Shown piece after piece: positions 46,200-56,824 of a stretch of DNA of 64,000 nucleotides. A program made the translations under genes and the position numbers. The notes under the pieces were generated by a model. The model saw only the letters and a program-made list of their open reading frames with translations. It ran no database searches and had not been told where the DNA came from. Source of the DNA: Megaustenia siamemsis (lineage: Eukaryota; Mollusca; Gastropoda; Stylommatophora; Ariophantidae); the NCBI GenBank assembly GCA_032433765.1, contig JAVIAB010000051.1:145348068-145412067 (forward strand), in the 5' to 3' direction. Within the stretch, counting starts at the first letter, position 1; each line of letters begins with the position of its first letter.

Positions 46200-47267
46200 C
46201 TAGTTTTTGTATCTGACAATGTCCTTGGACGGTATCCAAGTGTTAAATGAGGAATCGTACCCAAACCATTTGACTAAACACTCTTTTCGCCCAAAGGATG
46301 TGCGACGCTCGGTTATGATACTCTCGATTCTGTACTCGTGTTTGTCTCCAACTTTTTGAATTTCCGGTGTGTAGAATGACCCCTCTATCTCATCGCCCTT
46401 ATCGTCTTTCAACACATATGTAACGGGGTTTGTTTCATTTACTCGACTGATGGAAAACAGTTCCTCCGTCCAAGCCGGGGCATAACCCTTTTTAAAATTG
46501 GCTCTGCCCAGGACCAGTCTAACTCGATCGCAGGGCTTGTACAGGGGTCTTTCAAATTTAAAGTTGCGTTTGCTTTTATACAACGTATTCCATACCTGTT
46601 CTTGATTGTCTGCGTTGACGTCGACCGGTGCCATTTTTATACTTCTGTGATACGAATGGTTATAACTTCGAAGTAGGGCGGGGAGGACTCGGACATAAGA
46701 CAACTGATTGGATTTCGTGAAATATCGCCACATCCGTTGTTTCAGAGTGCTGTTAAAGCGTTCCACCACGGCGGCCTTAATATCTTCGTTTTGCGTAGTG
46801 AAAAAGTGAACGTTGTTGTCAGCGAGGAATTTCTGAAATGTTCTGTTCAGAAACTCTGACCCCTTATCGGTTTGAAAACTCGCGGGTTTCCCATCGAGAA
46901 ATATCTTACCGACGGCTTCCACTAAGGATTTCCCCGTTTTGGTTCGTATCGGTACAGACCACGCGAATTTATGAAAACGTCCACGCAAGAAACCAAATAG
47001 GAATATCCATCGTTGTGTTTTTTCAAATGTCTCAAATCGATTGGTCTGCCTGATATTGCTGTTGGGGGCCACTCGTTATAATGGGACGCCTTTCAAATCT
47101 GCGACGAATTGGTTTATGAAGGGTATAGGTATCCTATGGCTCAGCCATTGTTTGATCTTTGCGAGTCCCAGTTTGGTATTACGTTGCAGGGCCGTTGCAC
47201 CACTATACGCCCCTGGTCGACTAGGGTCAAAGTAACGACGTCTCAATATTTTCTCCACCGTTCCCAT
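46200..47267 (-). pseudogene. Retroviral-type integrase with chromodomain, broken by frameshifts
   Basis: This is the recombinase expected to insert the element. The N-terminal part opens at ATG 47267 (GTVEKILRRRYFDPS) and stops near 47076. The C-terminal part (to 46200) has the second catalytic Asp in FQTDKGSEF (codon at 46866-46868) and the Glu in VVERFNSTLK (codon at 46761-46763), 34 residues apart, then an IKMAPVDV region and a C-terminal chromodomain (about 46200-46345, ECLVKWFGYDSSFNTWIP). Between them, about 47130-46985, family-like text continues in other frames. I infer about three one-base indels near 47125, 47045 and 46985. The first catalytic Asp lies in this damaged stretch, so this copy cannot make a full integrase as assembled. 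Confidence 0.88.
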
Positions 47268-47704
47268 TTTGGTGTTGGGATTCCGCTCTTTCTTTTTTTT
47301 GGTCTCAGTTTATACGTGGTTACGGGCGGAGTGGTTTCATTACCTACCTTTGGGGTTTCCGCTGGTGGTGGTGGTGTCTTGGTCTGCTCTGGTGATACCT
47401 CGATTGATGGTGGTGGTGGGGAAGGTGTTTTTTCTGTTGCCGTGTTGTGTTGAATGAGATCGACCGAGCCCAATGAGCGTCGTTTATACTGCTCCAATCT
47501 AGTTAAGTATTGATGCACGGCACGTTGGTACACTCTGGCCTTATCGGCGGGTGCTAAATCATCGCGGAATAGGATACGTTGCATTTCATCATCTAAATCT
47601 CTCAAGTTGTCACCGATCGCCTCGGGTGGGCTATACGACGTGCCAGTAGTCTGTTTAAGACCCTCGAGGAATCGAGGATCCATCAAAATCATTTTTTTGG
47701 CCAT
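47243..47704 (-). CDS. Proline-rich protein of the Polinton-like element, 153 aa
   Basis: The frame starts at ATG 47704, two bases after the stop of the pX-like gene, and overlaps the integrase start by 25 bases. The first ~75 residues look helical and charged (MAKKMILMDPRFLEGLKQTT; a DDEMQRILFRDDLAP segment). Then comes a proline/threonine-rich stretch (TPSPPPPSIEV, TKTPPPPAETP) and a basic end (YKLRPKKRKSG) that could be a nuclear-localisation or DNA-binding tail. Proteins of this plan accompany F54H12.2-type genes, from memory; function unknown. Confidence 0.7.
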   Translation of the reverse strand: MAKKMILMDPRFLEGLKQTTGTSYSPPEAIGDNLRDLDDEMQRILFRDDLAPADKARVYQRAVHQYLTRLEQYKRRSLGSVDLIQHNTATEKTPSPPPPSIEVSPEQTKTPPPPAETPKVGNETTPPVTTYKLRPKKRKSGIPTPKWERWRKY

Positions 47705-47706
47705 TG

Positions 47707-48033
47707 TTACGCACCTAGTATTCCACCGAGAATACTTAATATAGGACGGAGCAAAGCACCTATAAACCCACCGGTTTGTAGAATCTCTCTCCGCCGCTTA
47801 AGATTCGGTTTCTTTTTAGTGAGAAGTCTCAACTTGTTTTTGTGTCGACGTAGCTCGCACTTCTGTCGCTGAGTGAGTCTAACATTACCTTTTAATATGT
47901 TATGACAACACTCGCACAAAAAGTTAATGAGTTTGGGAGAGGCTGTTTTTAATATGGCTCTTAAACCGGTCGGCGAGGCGGCGCGCATACATTTCAACAT
48001 TTCACCGTGCCGTCTAAGTGCTTCATCACACAT
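47707..48033 (-). CDS. Basic, C-terminally hydrophobic small protein (pX/pVI-like), 108 aa
   Basis: First gene after the right inverted repeat, ATG at 48033. The middle is strongly basic (KCELRRHKNKLRLLTKKK, then NLKRRREIL). The end is glycine-rich and hydrophobic (GGFIGALLRPILSILGGILG). This plan recalls adenovirus core protein X and the membrane-lytic part of pVI, so a DNA-condensing or membrane-active virion role is plausible but inferred. Cysteines cluster at residues ~40-44 (LCECCHNIL). Intact. Confidence 0.7.
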   Translation of the reverse strand: MCDEALRRHGEMLKCMRAASPTGLRAILKTASPKLINFLCECCHNILKGNVRLTQRQKCELRRHKNKLRLLTKKKPNLKRRREILQTGGFIGALLRPILSILGGILGA

Positions 48034-48147
48034 GATTCTCTACTTTGGCACGTAGACGATTTGTCTCTCCCCCGGGAATATTTTTGTTCTCAACCTAAGA
48101 TTATCAGGTGTGTCCTGACGAAGATCGACCAGCAAATAACCGTGAGG

Positions 48148-48880
48148 TGATGATGAGGGTGGCACATGATGATGATGATAGTGTTGAGGGTGGCACATGA
48201 TGATGATAGGACATGAAGGGATGGTATTGAGGGTGGCACATGATGATGATGTGTCAATTTGTGTGGCTTGGTGATGATGATTTTTATTTGACTTGAGTTA
48301 GCTTGGATATGCAATAGAGAGAGAGAAGAGAGAAAAAAAATCGCTATAATCACACCTGGTACATGATGCTAACGATACTAATAATTGCTTGTCAGCGTTT
48401 TTTTTACATGTCGCCTCCTGTTGCCTAATACCCACACATGATGATACTAATAACACTCGACCAATAAGGGCACCCCCCTTTCTCCACCCGCACGCCACGA
48501 TAGCCGGCAACGACCCGCCATCCGACCCGCGAGAGACGACCCCACAAGTTTTAGAACCGCTGTCGCCCGACCCCTTTTAGAACCGCTGTCCGATAACCGG
48601 CGAGCTAGCGACGCACCACGAGATAAGCCGTCACGCACCAACGCACACCACGACCACCGATCGTCACGCACCAACGCATACCACGACCACCGATCGTCAC
48701 GCACCAACGCACACCACCGAGATAAGCCGATTACCGATCACGACCACCGAGATAATAAGCCGATTATCGGAATTTTGCACGGGTTTGGTGCCAGTTTCGT
48801 GCGGTTTCGGTGCCAAATCTATTGTCTTTCGGTGCATGTGCGTGCACTTTTAGATGGGGTTCACAGCCACCTATACTACT
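48148..48880. repeat. Right terminal inverted repeat of the Polinton-like element
   Basis: Inverted partner of 42392-43120. By eye they differ by one ~15-base indel near 48495-48510, poly(G)/poly(A) lengths and a handful of single bases. It lies directly upstream of the first gene, so the promoter for the minus-strand gene set probably sits in or beside it; no specific promoter motif is called. Confidence 0.95.
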
Positions 48881-48886
48881 CACTGC

Positions 48887-49395
48887 CATTAATGTCTGTA
48901 GTCTATATCCTTGCATATAACGTAGATGGATCTTTTAAAAAGAACGAGGAGTCCACTCTGTTAGCCCAGTCTCAAAGATTCCTACAATAGGGCGAACTAC
49001 GATGCCTAGGAGACAAATAATAATTGAATATATGGGTAACTTCCGGGGCGATAGATCAGCGAATCATTTCAGGAGAAGAGGTATGTTTACAACACTCGGA
49101 AAATAAAAATTTACAAACCACCAACAACAGAAACAAATAAAAATAAATGGTCCGAAGTAGAATTGAATCCGTACTTCTCAGCACAGCGCCTTGCCACAAG
49201 CTGGTTTCTCTGTTCTGTGAGGCATGCTCTGACTTGTTGTCTGGGTGATGAACACCATCGATGCTGATGGGAGCGTTACATTTCGCTGCCTGGACATCTG
49301 AGCCGTGCTATATCTCTCCGGTGTCTCCGATATCACCTGTTTTGTTTACTGTATTTGCTGCTAGGGTAGACCAGTTGCATAGTGTGGGTCTGGAC
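48887..49395 (-). other. Flank with a second copy of the tRNA-derived repeat (49045-49215)
   Basis: The segment 49045-49215 shares AGAGGTATGTTTACA, CAGCGCCTTGCCA and the intervening layout with 42040-42240 in the same orientation. The rest has no recognised feature. Confidence 0.6.
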
Positions 49396-49932
49396 GAACT
49401 TTCGCCATTACAGATGACACCATGGGAGATGTCCACGGACGAACTTTCGCCAATGCAGATGACATCATGGGAGATGTCCACGGACAAACTTTCGCCAATG
49501 CAGATGACATCATGGGAGATGTCCACGGACAAACTTTCGCCATTGTAGATGGCATCATGGGAGATGTCCACGGACAAACTTTCGCCATTGTAGATGGCAT
49601 CATGGGAGATGTCCACGGACAAACTTTCGCCATTGCAGACGGCATCATGGGAGATGTCCACGGACAAACTTTCGCCATTGCAGATGACATCACGGGAGAT
49701 GTCCACGGACAAACTTTCGCCATTGCAGATGACATCATGGGAGATGTCCACGGACAAACTTTCGCCATTGTATATGACATCACGGGAGAAGTCCAGGGAC
49801 AAACTTTCGCCATTGTAGATGACATCACGGGAGATGTCCACGGACAAACTTTCGTCATTGCAGATGACATCATGGGAGATGTCCACGGACAAACTTTCGC
49901 CATTGCAGATGACATCATGGGAGATGTGAAGG
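49395..49932. repeat. 45-bp minisatellite, ~12 copies
   Basis: The unit contains GACATCATGGGAGATGTCCA and CGGACAAACTTTCGCCATTG. As 45 is a multiple of three, at least four frames on the two strands stay open (15-residue repeats such as GDVHGQTFAIADDIM on +). No frame shows clear preference for silent changes by eye, so I do not call a gene. Confidence 0.93.
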
Positions 49933-51175
49933 GACGAACTATAACAGAAATGACCAGGCAGCTACAAAAAAATGCCCACTGAAATGTAATTCCAATGAAA
50001 AGCCAAAGTTAAAACAATTTCGTGTTTTTTCCTTGCGCGTTAGTAGACAAGAGAGCGAGAGGGGGGGGGGGGGGGTAGAGAGGGAGAGAGAGAGAAGAGA
50101 GAGGGAGTGAGAGAGAGAAAAGAAGGAGAGAGTTTAGCTTTACTGTAATGTTTACAAAGATCAACGATGACGCACTTCTATCTTTGTCTGTCTCCTATCT
50201 CATCAAATAATAGCAACTATAAGTTCTTCTCATTCGTTGTCTATTTAAGACCGTTTTATTAAAAAAATAATTTATTCCCAAAGTTACGGTGACATTTCAT
50301 GATTTCATCAGACGTTTATTCAAAATAAGTCAATTCAGGTCGAAGTGTGTCACGTCACAGGCTTCTGGATCTATAATAATAATAACAACAACAACAACAA
50401 CATACACAGTAAATTCAATGTGTAACGAGTCCAGCCCTCTGTGTAACGAGTTCAACCCTCTGTATAACAAGTTCAACCCTCTGTGTAACGAGTTCAACCC
50501 TCTGTGTAACAAGTCCAACCCTATGTGTAGCAAGCTAACCCACCGTCCCAATTAACCATACTAACTGTGTAGCTAATTGAACAATCACTACTCTTTGTAT
50601 AACCAACACGAGTTATCAAACCCACCCTTAAACCACACATACTAAATCAGTAACCAGGCCAACTACCCAGACTCAATCTTTAACCAAGCCAACCACCCAG
50701 ACTCAACCACCAACTGGTTGGACCAGCCACACTAACTTGCCGAGCAACCTCCCCCTGTTACTCTACCCATCTGAACAAAATCCTGAAGCCAAATCAGTGA
50801 CATAAATATAACAGCTTCTTTAGTCAGTACGATATCAATTGTTACTCACCGGTTATGATAACCTGTTCCCCTAACGTTTCCTTTAACCAAGTAACGATTT
50901 CAAATTCTACGTCTCCGAGGAAATCAGATCTGAGCAAACACTAAATCTTGTCATTACTGAAACATTACAGTTTGAGTGTTGTACTAAAAGAACTGGATTC
51001 ACTCTCGATTTCACCTGCTCTCAAAAGGAACAAAACGGAAGACATTCATCGAATACTATTCATAAAAAAACGACCAGCATAATGGTAAATAATGTAAAGA
51101 GAAAGTAAATTGATGTGACAGATTGTAAAGTGATTATTTTTGGGAAGTGTTGGTGTTCTAGAAATAAATACAAAA
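49933..51175. other. Unannotated DNA with simple repeats
   Basis: It contains a poly(G)/GA-rich tract (50045-50132), an (AAC)n tract (about 50380-50402) and a 21-bp repeat TGTGTAACGAGTTCAACCC of about six copies at 50418-50540. No gene recognised. Confidence 0.6.
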
Positions 51176-51179
51176 TGTT

Positions 51180-51625
51180 GGAGTTGGTATATTATGAATT
51201 TGGAAAGAAAAGAAACAAACGATGAAGTCTTAAAGAGCAGTCTTAAAGTCTTAAAACAACAGTTTTAAAGTCTTAAAACAAGTCTTAAAGTCTTAAAACA
51301 ACAGTTTTAAAGTCTTAAAACAAGTCTTAAAGTCTTAAAACAAGTCTTAAAAATGGAAAGAGAACTACTAAACACAATTCAAACAAAACAAATGCGATTT
51401 TTGGGCCATGTTAAAAGACACAACAGCCTACTAAAAGTAATCTTGGATGGGAAAATACTGGGTAAAAGAGGCAGAGGCAGACCAAGATTAACATGAACGA
51501 GTAACACCAAAAGATAGACAAATCAGCCTATAACAACCTGCACCATGAAAGCAAGAGACAGAACAGAATGGTGCTCCATGGTAGCCAACCTTCGTTGCGG
51601 AGATGGCACTCGATGATGTTGATAT
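51180..51625 (+). pseudogene. Degraded LINE C-terminal fragment (second family) with internal repeat
   Basis: After a repetitive AAGTCTTAAAACAA stretch (51225-51350) come TIQTKQMRFLGHVKRHNSL, a GKRGRGRPRLT motif and an end near VANLRCGDGTR followed by GATGATG-type text. Stops break it. Same family as 17075-17465. Confidence 0.78.
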
Positions 51626-51945
51626 CATGATTAAGTCACCATCATCGTGTGTACTGATTATTTGTCTTCCAGTAACATCTGTTGATAGATAGGTTCGGTA
51701 TTTTAGTTGGTCTTTGAGGAAATTGGCATCACTTAAATGCAAATAAAATTATTGAATGGCTAACTCCTCTCCTACAACATAAACAAGACCGCCAATTGGC
51801 ACAAGAACAAATCTTATACATAACATGTTTATCCACAGCTAGCAATGTGCCATTCATGACAATTCTATACAAGAGAGATGTTTGAAGAGAACGAAAGAAG
51901 CGATCAGAAGAGACAAAAATATAAATAAGACCACAAGAGAAAGAG

Positions 51946-52239
51946 TTGATAGAAAGCCATATATTCATATGCCAACGATGCCTCATGACCTATATTGGTG
52001 AGTCTGGGAGAAGATTAGCGGAAAGATTTTGTGAACATCTACGTGATGTCCAACAAAATACTGGTACTCCGGTGATTTCCCACTTCAACTCCCCTGATCA
52101 CAAGGGCAAAGACGACATCCATGTCACTGGTATTGTCCTTTGTCACTCTGGCGACCGCAGCCGCTATACTTTGGAAAATCGCCTTATAGTCCAGTATGGT
52201 TCGCTGACCCCGAGAGGTATGAATGTATCACACTCATAA
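51946..52239 (+). pseudogene. GIY-YIG endonuclease domain of a Penelope-like element
   Basis: The frame has CLMTYIGESGRRLAERFCEH (TYIGES is the YIG half of the motif), then VISHFNSPDHKGKDD and a catalytic-type Glu in YTLENRLIVQYGSLTPRGMN. This layout is characteristic of the C-terminal nuclease of Penelope-like elements. The first residues come from flanking DNA, and the N-terminal reverse transcriptase is gone, so this is a fragment, not a working gene. Confidence 0.87.
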
Positions 52240-52833
52240 GCATAGTTTCCTTTTGGTTGCTCCTTCCCTTTTGCATAGCCTTCTCTACTACACACATTTG
52301 GGTTCTTTGGTCTACTTACAATGCCATGCTTTTTATAGTTCTTCTCCTCTAGTCCCTTATGAGACACTTCGGTTTTCTCCTCTATACCTTTTTTTTCTGT
52401 GCTCCTTACCCCTCATTTGTTTTTATTGTACCCCACTCTCAGACATCTCACTCTTACCGTCTTTTTACACCTGTTAGTCTACTATTCGATTCTTTCTCCT
52501 TTGTGTTTGCACACTGACCCCTGTGTGAACTCCTCTGGTTCTGTGTACATTTACGCACTTTTTTGCACGTTTCTCGACGTTCACGACAGCCGCACTTGGT
52601 TACGATTTCATTTTGCATTTGACAGGATAGTTTTATTTATTTTGTTTTCTTTAACACATTTCGATTGTTTTTGTTTTGGTTGTTTCGTTATTAGTTTTGT
52701 GTGTGTGTTTATTTGTTTGTTCCTGATGAAGGCCTATTGAGCCGAAACGTTGTTTAGTCTGTTTCGTCCACTTGTCACGTAAAGCTTCGTACATACCATT
52801 TTTTTATTTTTTTTATTTTTCCTGATAGAAAGC
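51947..52833 (+). mobile_element. 5'-truncated Penelope-like element with 11-bp target-site duplications
   Basis: The fragment spans 51958-52822 between TGATAGAAAGC at 51947-51957 and 52823-52833. It keeps the GIY-YIG nuclease end of a Penelope-like retroelement and a T-rich 3' region. The reverse-transcriptase part is missing. Confidence 0.87.
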
Positions 52834-52941
52834 AAACTTGATCTGCACATAAAGAGAACAAATACGATGGATTTCCTACCTGGAGAGATGGACTTGCAGT
52901 TCTATGCTATATATAATGTGTGACACTATAAGTAGAGGAGA

Positions 52942-55900
52942 AATAACAAGTGTCGTCCGGGGCAGTAATGGGACAACGTTTGGCTAGCCTCCAAATCAAT
53001 CAAAATAACAAGTGTCGTCCGGGGCAGTAATGGGACAACGTTTGGCTAACCTCCAAATCAATCAAAATAACAAGTGTCGTCCGGGGCAGTAATGGGACAA
53101 CGTTTGGCTAGCCTCCAAATCAATCAAAATAACAAGTGTCGTCCGGGGCAGTAATGGGACAACATTTGGCTAGCCTCCAAATCAATCAAAATAACAAGTG
53201 TCGTCCGTGGCAGTAATGGGACAACGTTTGGCTAACCTCCAAAATCAATCAAAATAACAAGTGTCGTCCGGGGCAGTAATGGGACAACGTTTGGCTAACC
53301 TCCAAATCAATCAAAATAACAAGTGTTGTCCGGGGCAGTAATGGGACAACGTTTGGCTAGCCTCCAAATCAATCAAAATAACAAGTGTCGTCCGGGGCAG
53401 TAATGGGACAACGTTTGGCTAACCTCCAAATCAATCAAAATAACAAGTGTCGTCCGGGGCAGTAATGGGACAACGTTTGGCTAGCCTCCAAATCAATCAA
53501 AATAACAAGTGTCGTCCGGGGCAGTAATGGGACAACGTTTGGCTAACCTCCAAATCAATCAAAATAACAAGTGTCGTCCGGGGCAGTAATGGGACAACGT
53601 TTGGCTAGCCTCCAAATCAATCAAAATAACAAGTGTCGTCCGGGGCAGTAATGGGACAACGTTTGGCTAACCTCCAAATCAATCAAAATAACAAGTGTTG
53701 TCCGGGGCAGTAATGGGACAACGTTTGGCTAGCCTCCAAATCAATCAAAATAACAAGTGTCGTCCGGGGCAGTAATGGGACAACATTTGGCTAGCCTCCA
53801 AATCAATCAAAATAACAAGTGTCGTCCGTGGCAGTAATGGGACAACGTTTGGCTAACCTCCAAAATCAATCAAAATAACAAGTGTCGTCCGGGGCAGTAA
53901 TGGGACAACGTTTGGCTAACCTCCAAATCAATCAAAATAACAAGTGTTGTCCGGGGCAGTAATGGGACAACGTTTGGCTAGCCTCCAAATCAATCAAAAT
54001 AACAAGTGTCGTCCGGGGCAGTAATGGGACAACGTTTGGCTAACCTCCAAATCAATCAAAATAACAAGTGTCGTCCGGGGCAGTAATGGGACAACGTTTG
54101 GCTAGCCTCCAAATCAATCAAAATAACAAGTGTCGTCCGGGGCAGTAATGGGACAACGTTTGGCTAACCTCCAAATCAATCAAAATAACAAGTGTCGTCC
54201 GGGGCAGTAATGGGACAACGTTTGGCTAGCCTCCAAATCAATCAAAATAACAAGTGTCGTCCGGGGCAGTAATGGGACAACGTTTGGCTAGCCTCCAAAT
54301 CAATCAAAATAACAAGTGTCGTCCGGGGCAGTAATGGGACAACGTTTGGCTAACCTCCAAATCAATCAAAATAACAAGTGTCGTCCGGGGCAGTAATGGG
54401 ACAACGTTTGGCTAACCTCCAAATCAATCAAAATAACAAGTGTCGTCCGGGGCAGTAATGGGACAACGTTTGGCTAGCCTCCAAATCAATCAAAATAACA
54501 AGTGTCGCCCGGGGCAGTAATGGGACAACGTTTGGCTAACCTCCAAATCAATCAAAATAACAAGTGTCGTCAGGGGCAGTAATGGGACAACATTTGGCTA
54601 GCCTCCAAATCAATCAAAATAACAAGTGTCGTCCGGGGCAGTAATGGGACAACGTTTGGCTAACCTCCAAATCAATCAAAATAACAAGTGTCGTCCGGGG
54701 CAGTAATGGGACAACGTTTGGCTAACCTCCAAATCAATCAAAATAACAAGTGTCGCCCGGGGCAGTAATGGGACAACGTTTGGCTAACCTCCAAATCAAT
54801 CAAAATAACAAGTGTCGTCCGGGGCAGTAATGGGACAACGTTTGTCTAGCCTCCAAATCAATCAAAATAACAAGTGTCGTCCGGGGCAGTAATGGGACAA
54901 CGTTTGGCTAGCCTCCAAATCAATCAAAATAACAAGTGTCGTCCGGGGCAGTAATGGGACAACGTTTGGCTAACCTCCAAATCAATCAAAATAACAAGTG
55001 TCGTCCGGGGCAGTAATGGGACAACGTTTGGCTAGCCTACAAATCAATCAAAATAACAAGTGTCGTCCGGGGCAGTAATGGGACAACGTTTGGCTAACCT
55101 CCAAATCAATCAAAATAACAAGTGTCGTCAGGGGCAGTAATGGGACAACGTTTGGCTAACCTCCAAATCAATCAAAATAACAAGTGTCGTCAGGGGCAGT
55201 AATGGGACAACGTTTGGCTAACCTCCAAATCAATCAAAATAACAAGTGTCGTCCGGGGCAGTAATGGGACAACGCTTGGCTAACCTCCAAATCAATCAAA
55301 ATAACAAGTGTCGTCCGGGGCAGTAATGGGACAACGTTTGGCTAGCCTCCAAATCAATCAAAATAACAAGTGTCGTCCGGGGCAGTAATAGGACAACGTT
55401 TGGCTAGCCTCCAAATCAATCAAAATAACAAGTGTCGTCCGGGGCAGTAATGGGACAACGTTTGGCTAACCTCCAAATCAATCAAAATAACAAGTGTCGT
55501 CCGGGGCAGTAATGGGACAACGTTTGGCTAACCTCCAAATCAATCAAAATAACAAGTGTCGTCCGGGGCAGTAATGGGACAACGTTTGGCTAGCCTCCAA
55601 ATCAATCAAAATAACAAGTGTCGTCCGGGGCAGTAATGGGACAACATTTGGCTAGCCTCCAAATCAATCAAAATAACAAGTGTCGTCCGGGGCAGTAATG
55701 GGACAACGTTTGGCTAACCTCCAAATCAATCAAAATAACAAGTGTCGTCTGGGGCAGTAATGGGGCAACGTTTGGCTAACCTCCAAATCAATCAAAATAA
55801 CAAGTGTCGCCCGGGGCAGTAATGGGACAACGTTTGGCTAACCTCCAAATCAATCAAAATAACAAGTGTCGTCCGGGGCAGTAATGGGACAACGTTTGGC

Positions 55901-56361
55901 TAGCCTCCAAATCAATCAAAATAACAAGTGTCGTCCGGGGCAGTAATGGGACAACGTTTGGCTAGCCTCCAAATCAATCAAAATAACAAGTGTCGTCCGG
56001 GGCAGTAATGGGACAACGTTTGGCTAGCCTCCAAATCAATCAAAATAACAAGTGTCGTCCGGGGCAGTAATGGGACAACGTTTGGCTAGCCTACAAATCA
56101 ATCAAAATAACAAGTGTCGTCCGGGGCAGTAATGGGACAACGTTTGGCTAACCTCCAAATCAATCAAAATAACAAGTGTCGTCAGGGGCAGTAGTGGGAC
56201 AACGTTTGGCTAACCTCCAAATCAATCAAAATAACAAGTGTCGTCAGGGGCAGTAATGGGACAACGTTTGGCTAACCTCCAAATCAATCAAAATAACAAG
56301 TGTCGTCCGGGGCAGTAATGGGACAACGCTTGGCTAACCTCCAAATCAATCAAAATAACAA
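52942..56361. repeat. 62-bp satellite, ~55 copies, with 621-bp and 1054-bp higher-order periods
   Basis: The unit contains AATAACAAGTGTCGTCCGGG, GCAGTAATGGGACAACGTTT and GGCTA(G/A)CCTCCAAATCAATC. Rare variants recur at fixed distances. ACATTTGG (53161, 53782), the extra-A unit (53239, 53860) and GTGTTGTCC (53321, 53942) are 621 apart (10 units plus one base). CTAGCCTAC (55031, 56085), AACGCTTGG (55271, 56325) and GTGTCGCCC (54749, 55803) are 1054 apart (17 units). Confidence 0.97.
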
Positions 56362-56368
56362 GAAAGCC

Positions 56369-56460
56369 GAGAGCTAGAACATTGAATCTGTCTATAGCTT
56401 AAATGTTATTAAAGAGAGCTAGAACATTGAATCTGTCTATAGCTTAAATGTTATTAAAAA
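56369..56460. repeat. 45-bp tandem duplication
   Basis: Two copies of a unit with GAGCTAGAACATTGAATCTG directly follow the 62-bp satellite. The next ~360 bases to 56,824 hold nothing recognised. Confidence 0.85.
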
Positions 56461-56824
56461 AAGAGCTAGGAGAATTAAGAGGAAGAAGAAGGAGATTATG
56501 TGACAGCATTGACTATTGTTTTATTTTTAAAATACTTTATCCGATGCCCTGCATATTATCTCTCCCTTCCTCTGTGCTTCCTTTGCTGCCGACAGTGATG
56601 CTAAAAAATAAGGTTACATGTATATTGGCAGTTCTGGTAGATGTTGCAAAGTTCGTTCACTCTACCGAAGTCTTCATGTAGACTTAGACAAAAGAGCGGA
56701 TTACTAATTGGCGTTAAGTAAAATTATGCTGATTCCGTTACATACATGTTTAATCTTTTGTTTCTTTTTAACCTCTAATATCATACTCTTCTTATTCCTT
56801 TCAAAAACCTCGTGGAGCACATGT

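Larger units (their letters stand above)
42386..48886 (-). mobile_element. 6.49-kb Polinton/Maverick-like element with capsid genes, no polymerase or ATPase
   Basis: The element occupies 42392-48880 between 6-bp duplications CACTGC (42386-42391 and 48881-48886). Long inverted repeats (729 and 733 bp) begin 5'-AGTAGTA. The AG ends and 6-bp duplication are the published Polinton hallmarks. The 5.0-kb unique centre is filled with minus-strand genes in the order pX-like, proline-rich, integrase, membrane protein, penton-like, hexon-like, protease. Typical Polintons are 15-20 kb and also carry a protein-primed family B polymerase and an FtsK/HerA-type ATPase; neither is present. The integrase and penton-like frames are broken in this copy. 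Confidence 0.95.

Noticed and set aside
45875..46264. 129-codon minus-strand frame overlapping the membrane-protein gene
   Set aside because: The membrane span and LPNP ending are in the other frame; this one has no recognisable features.
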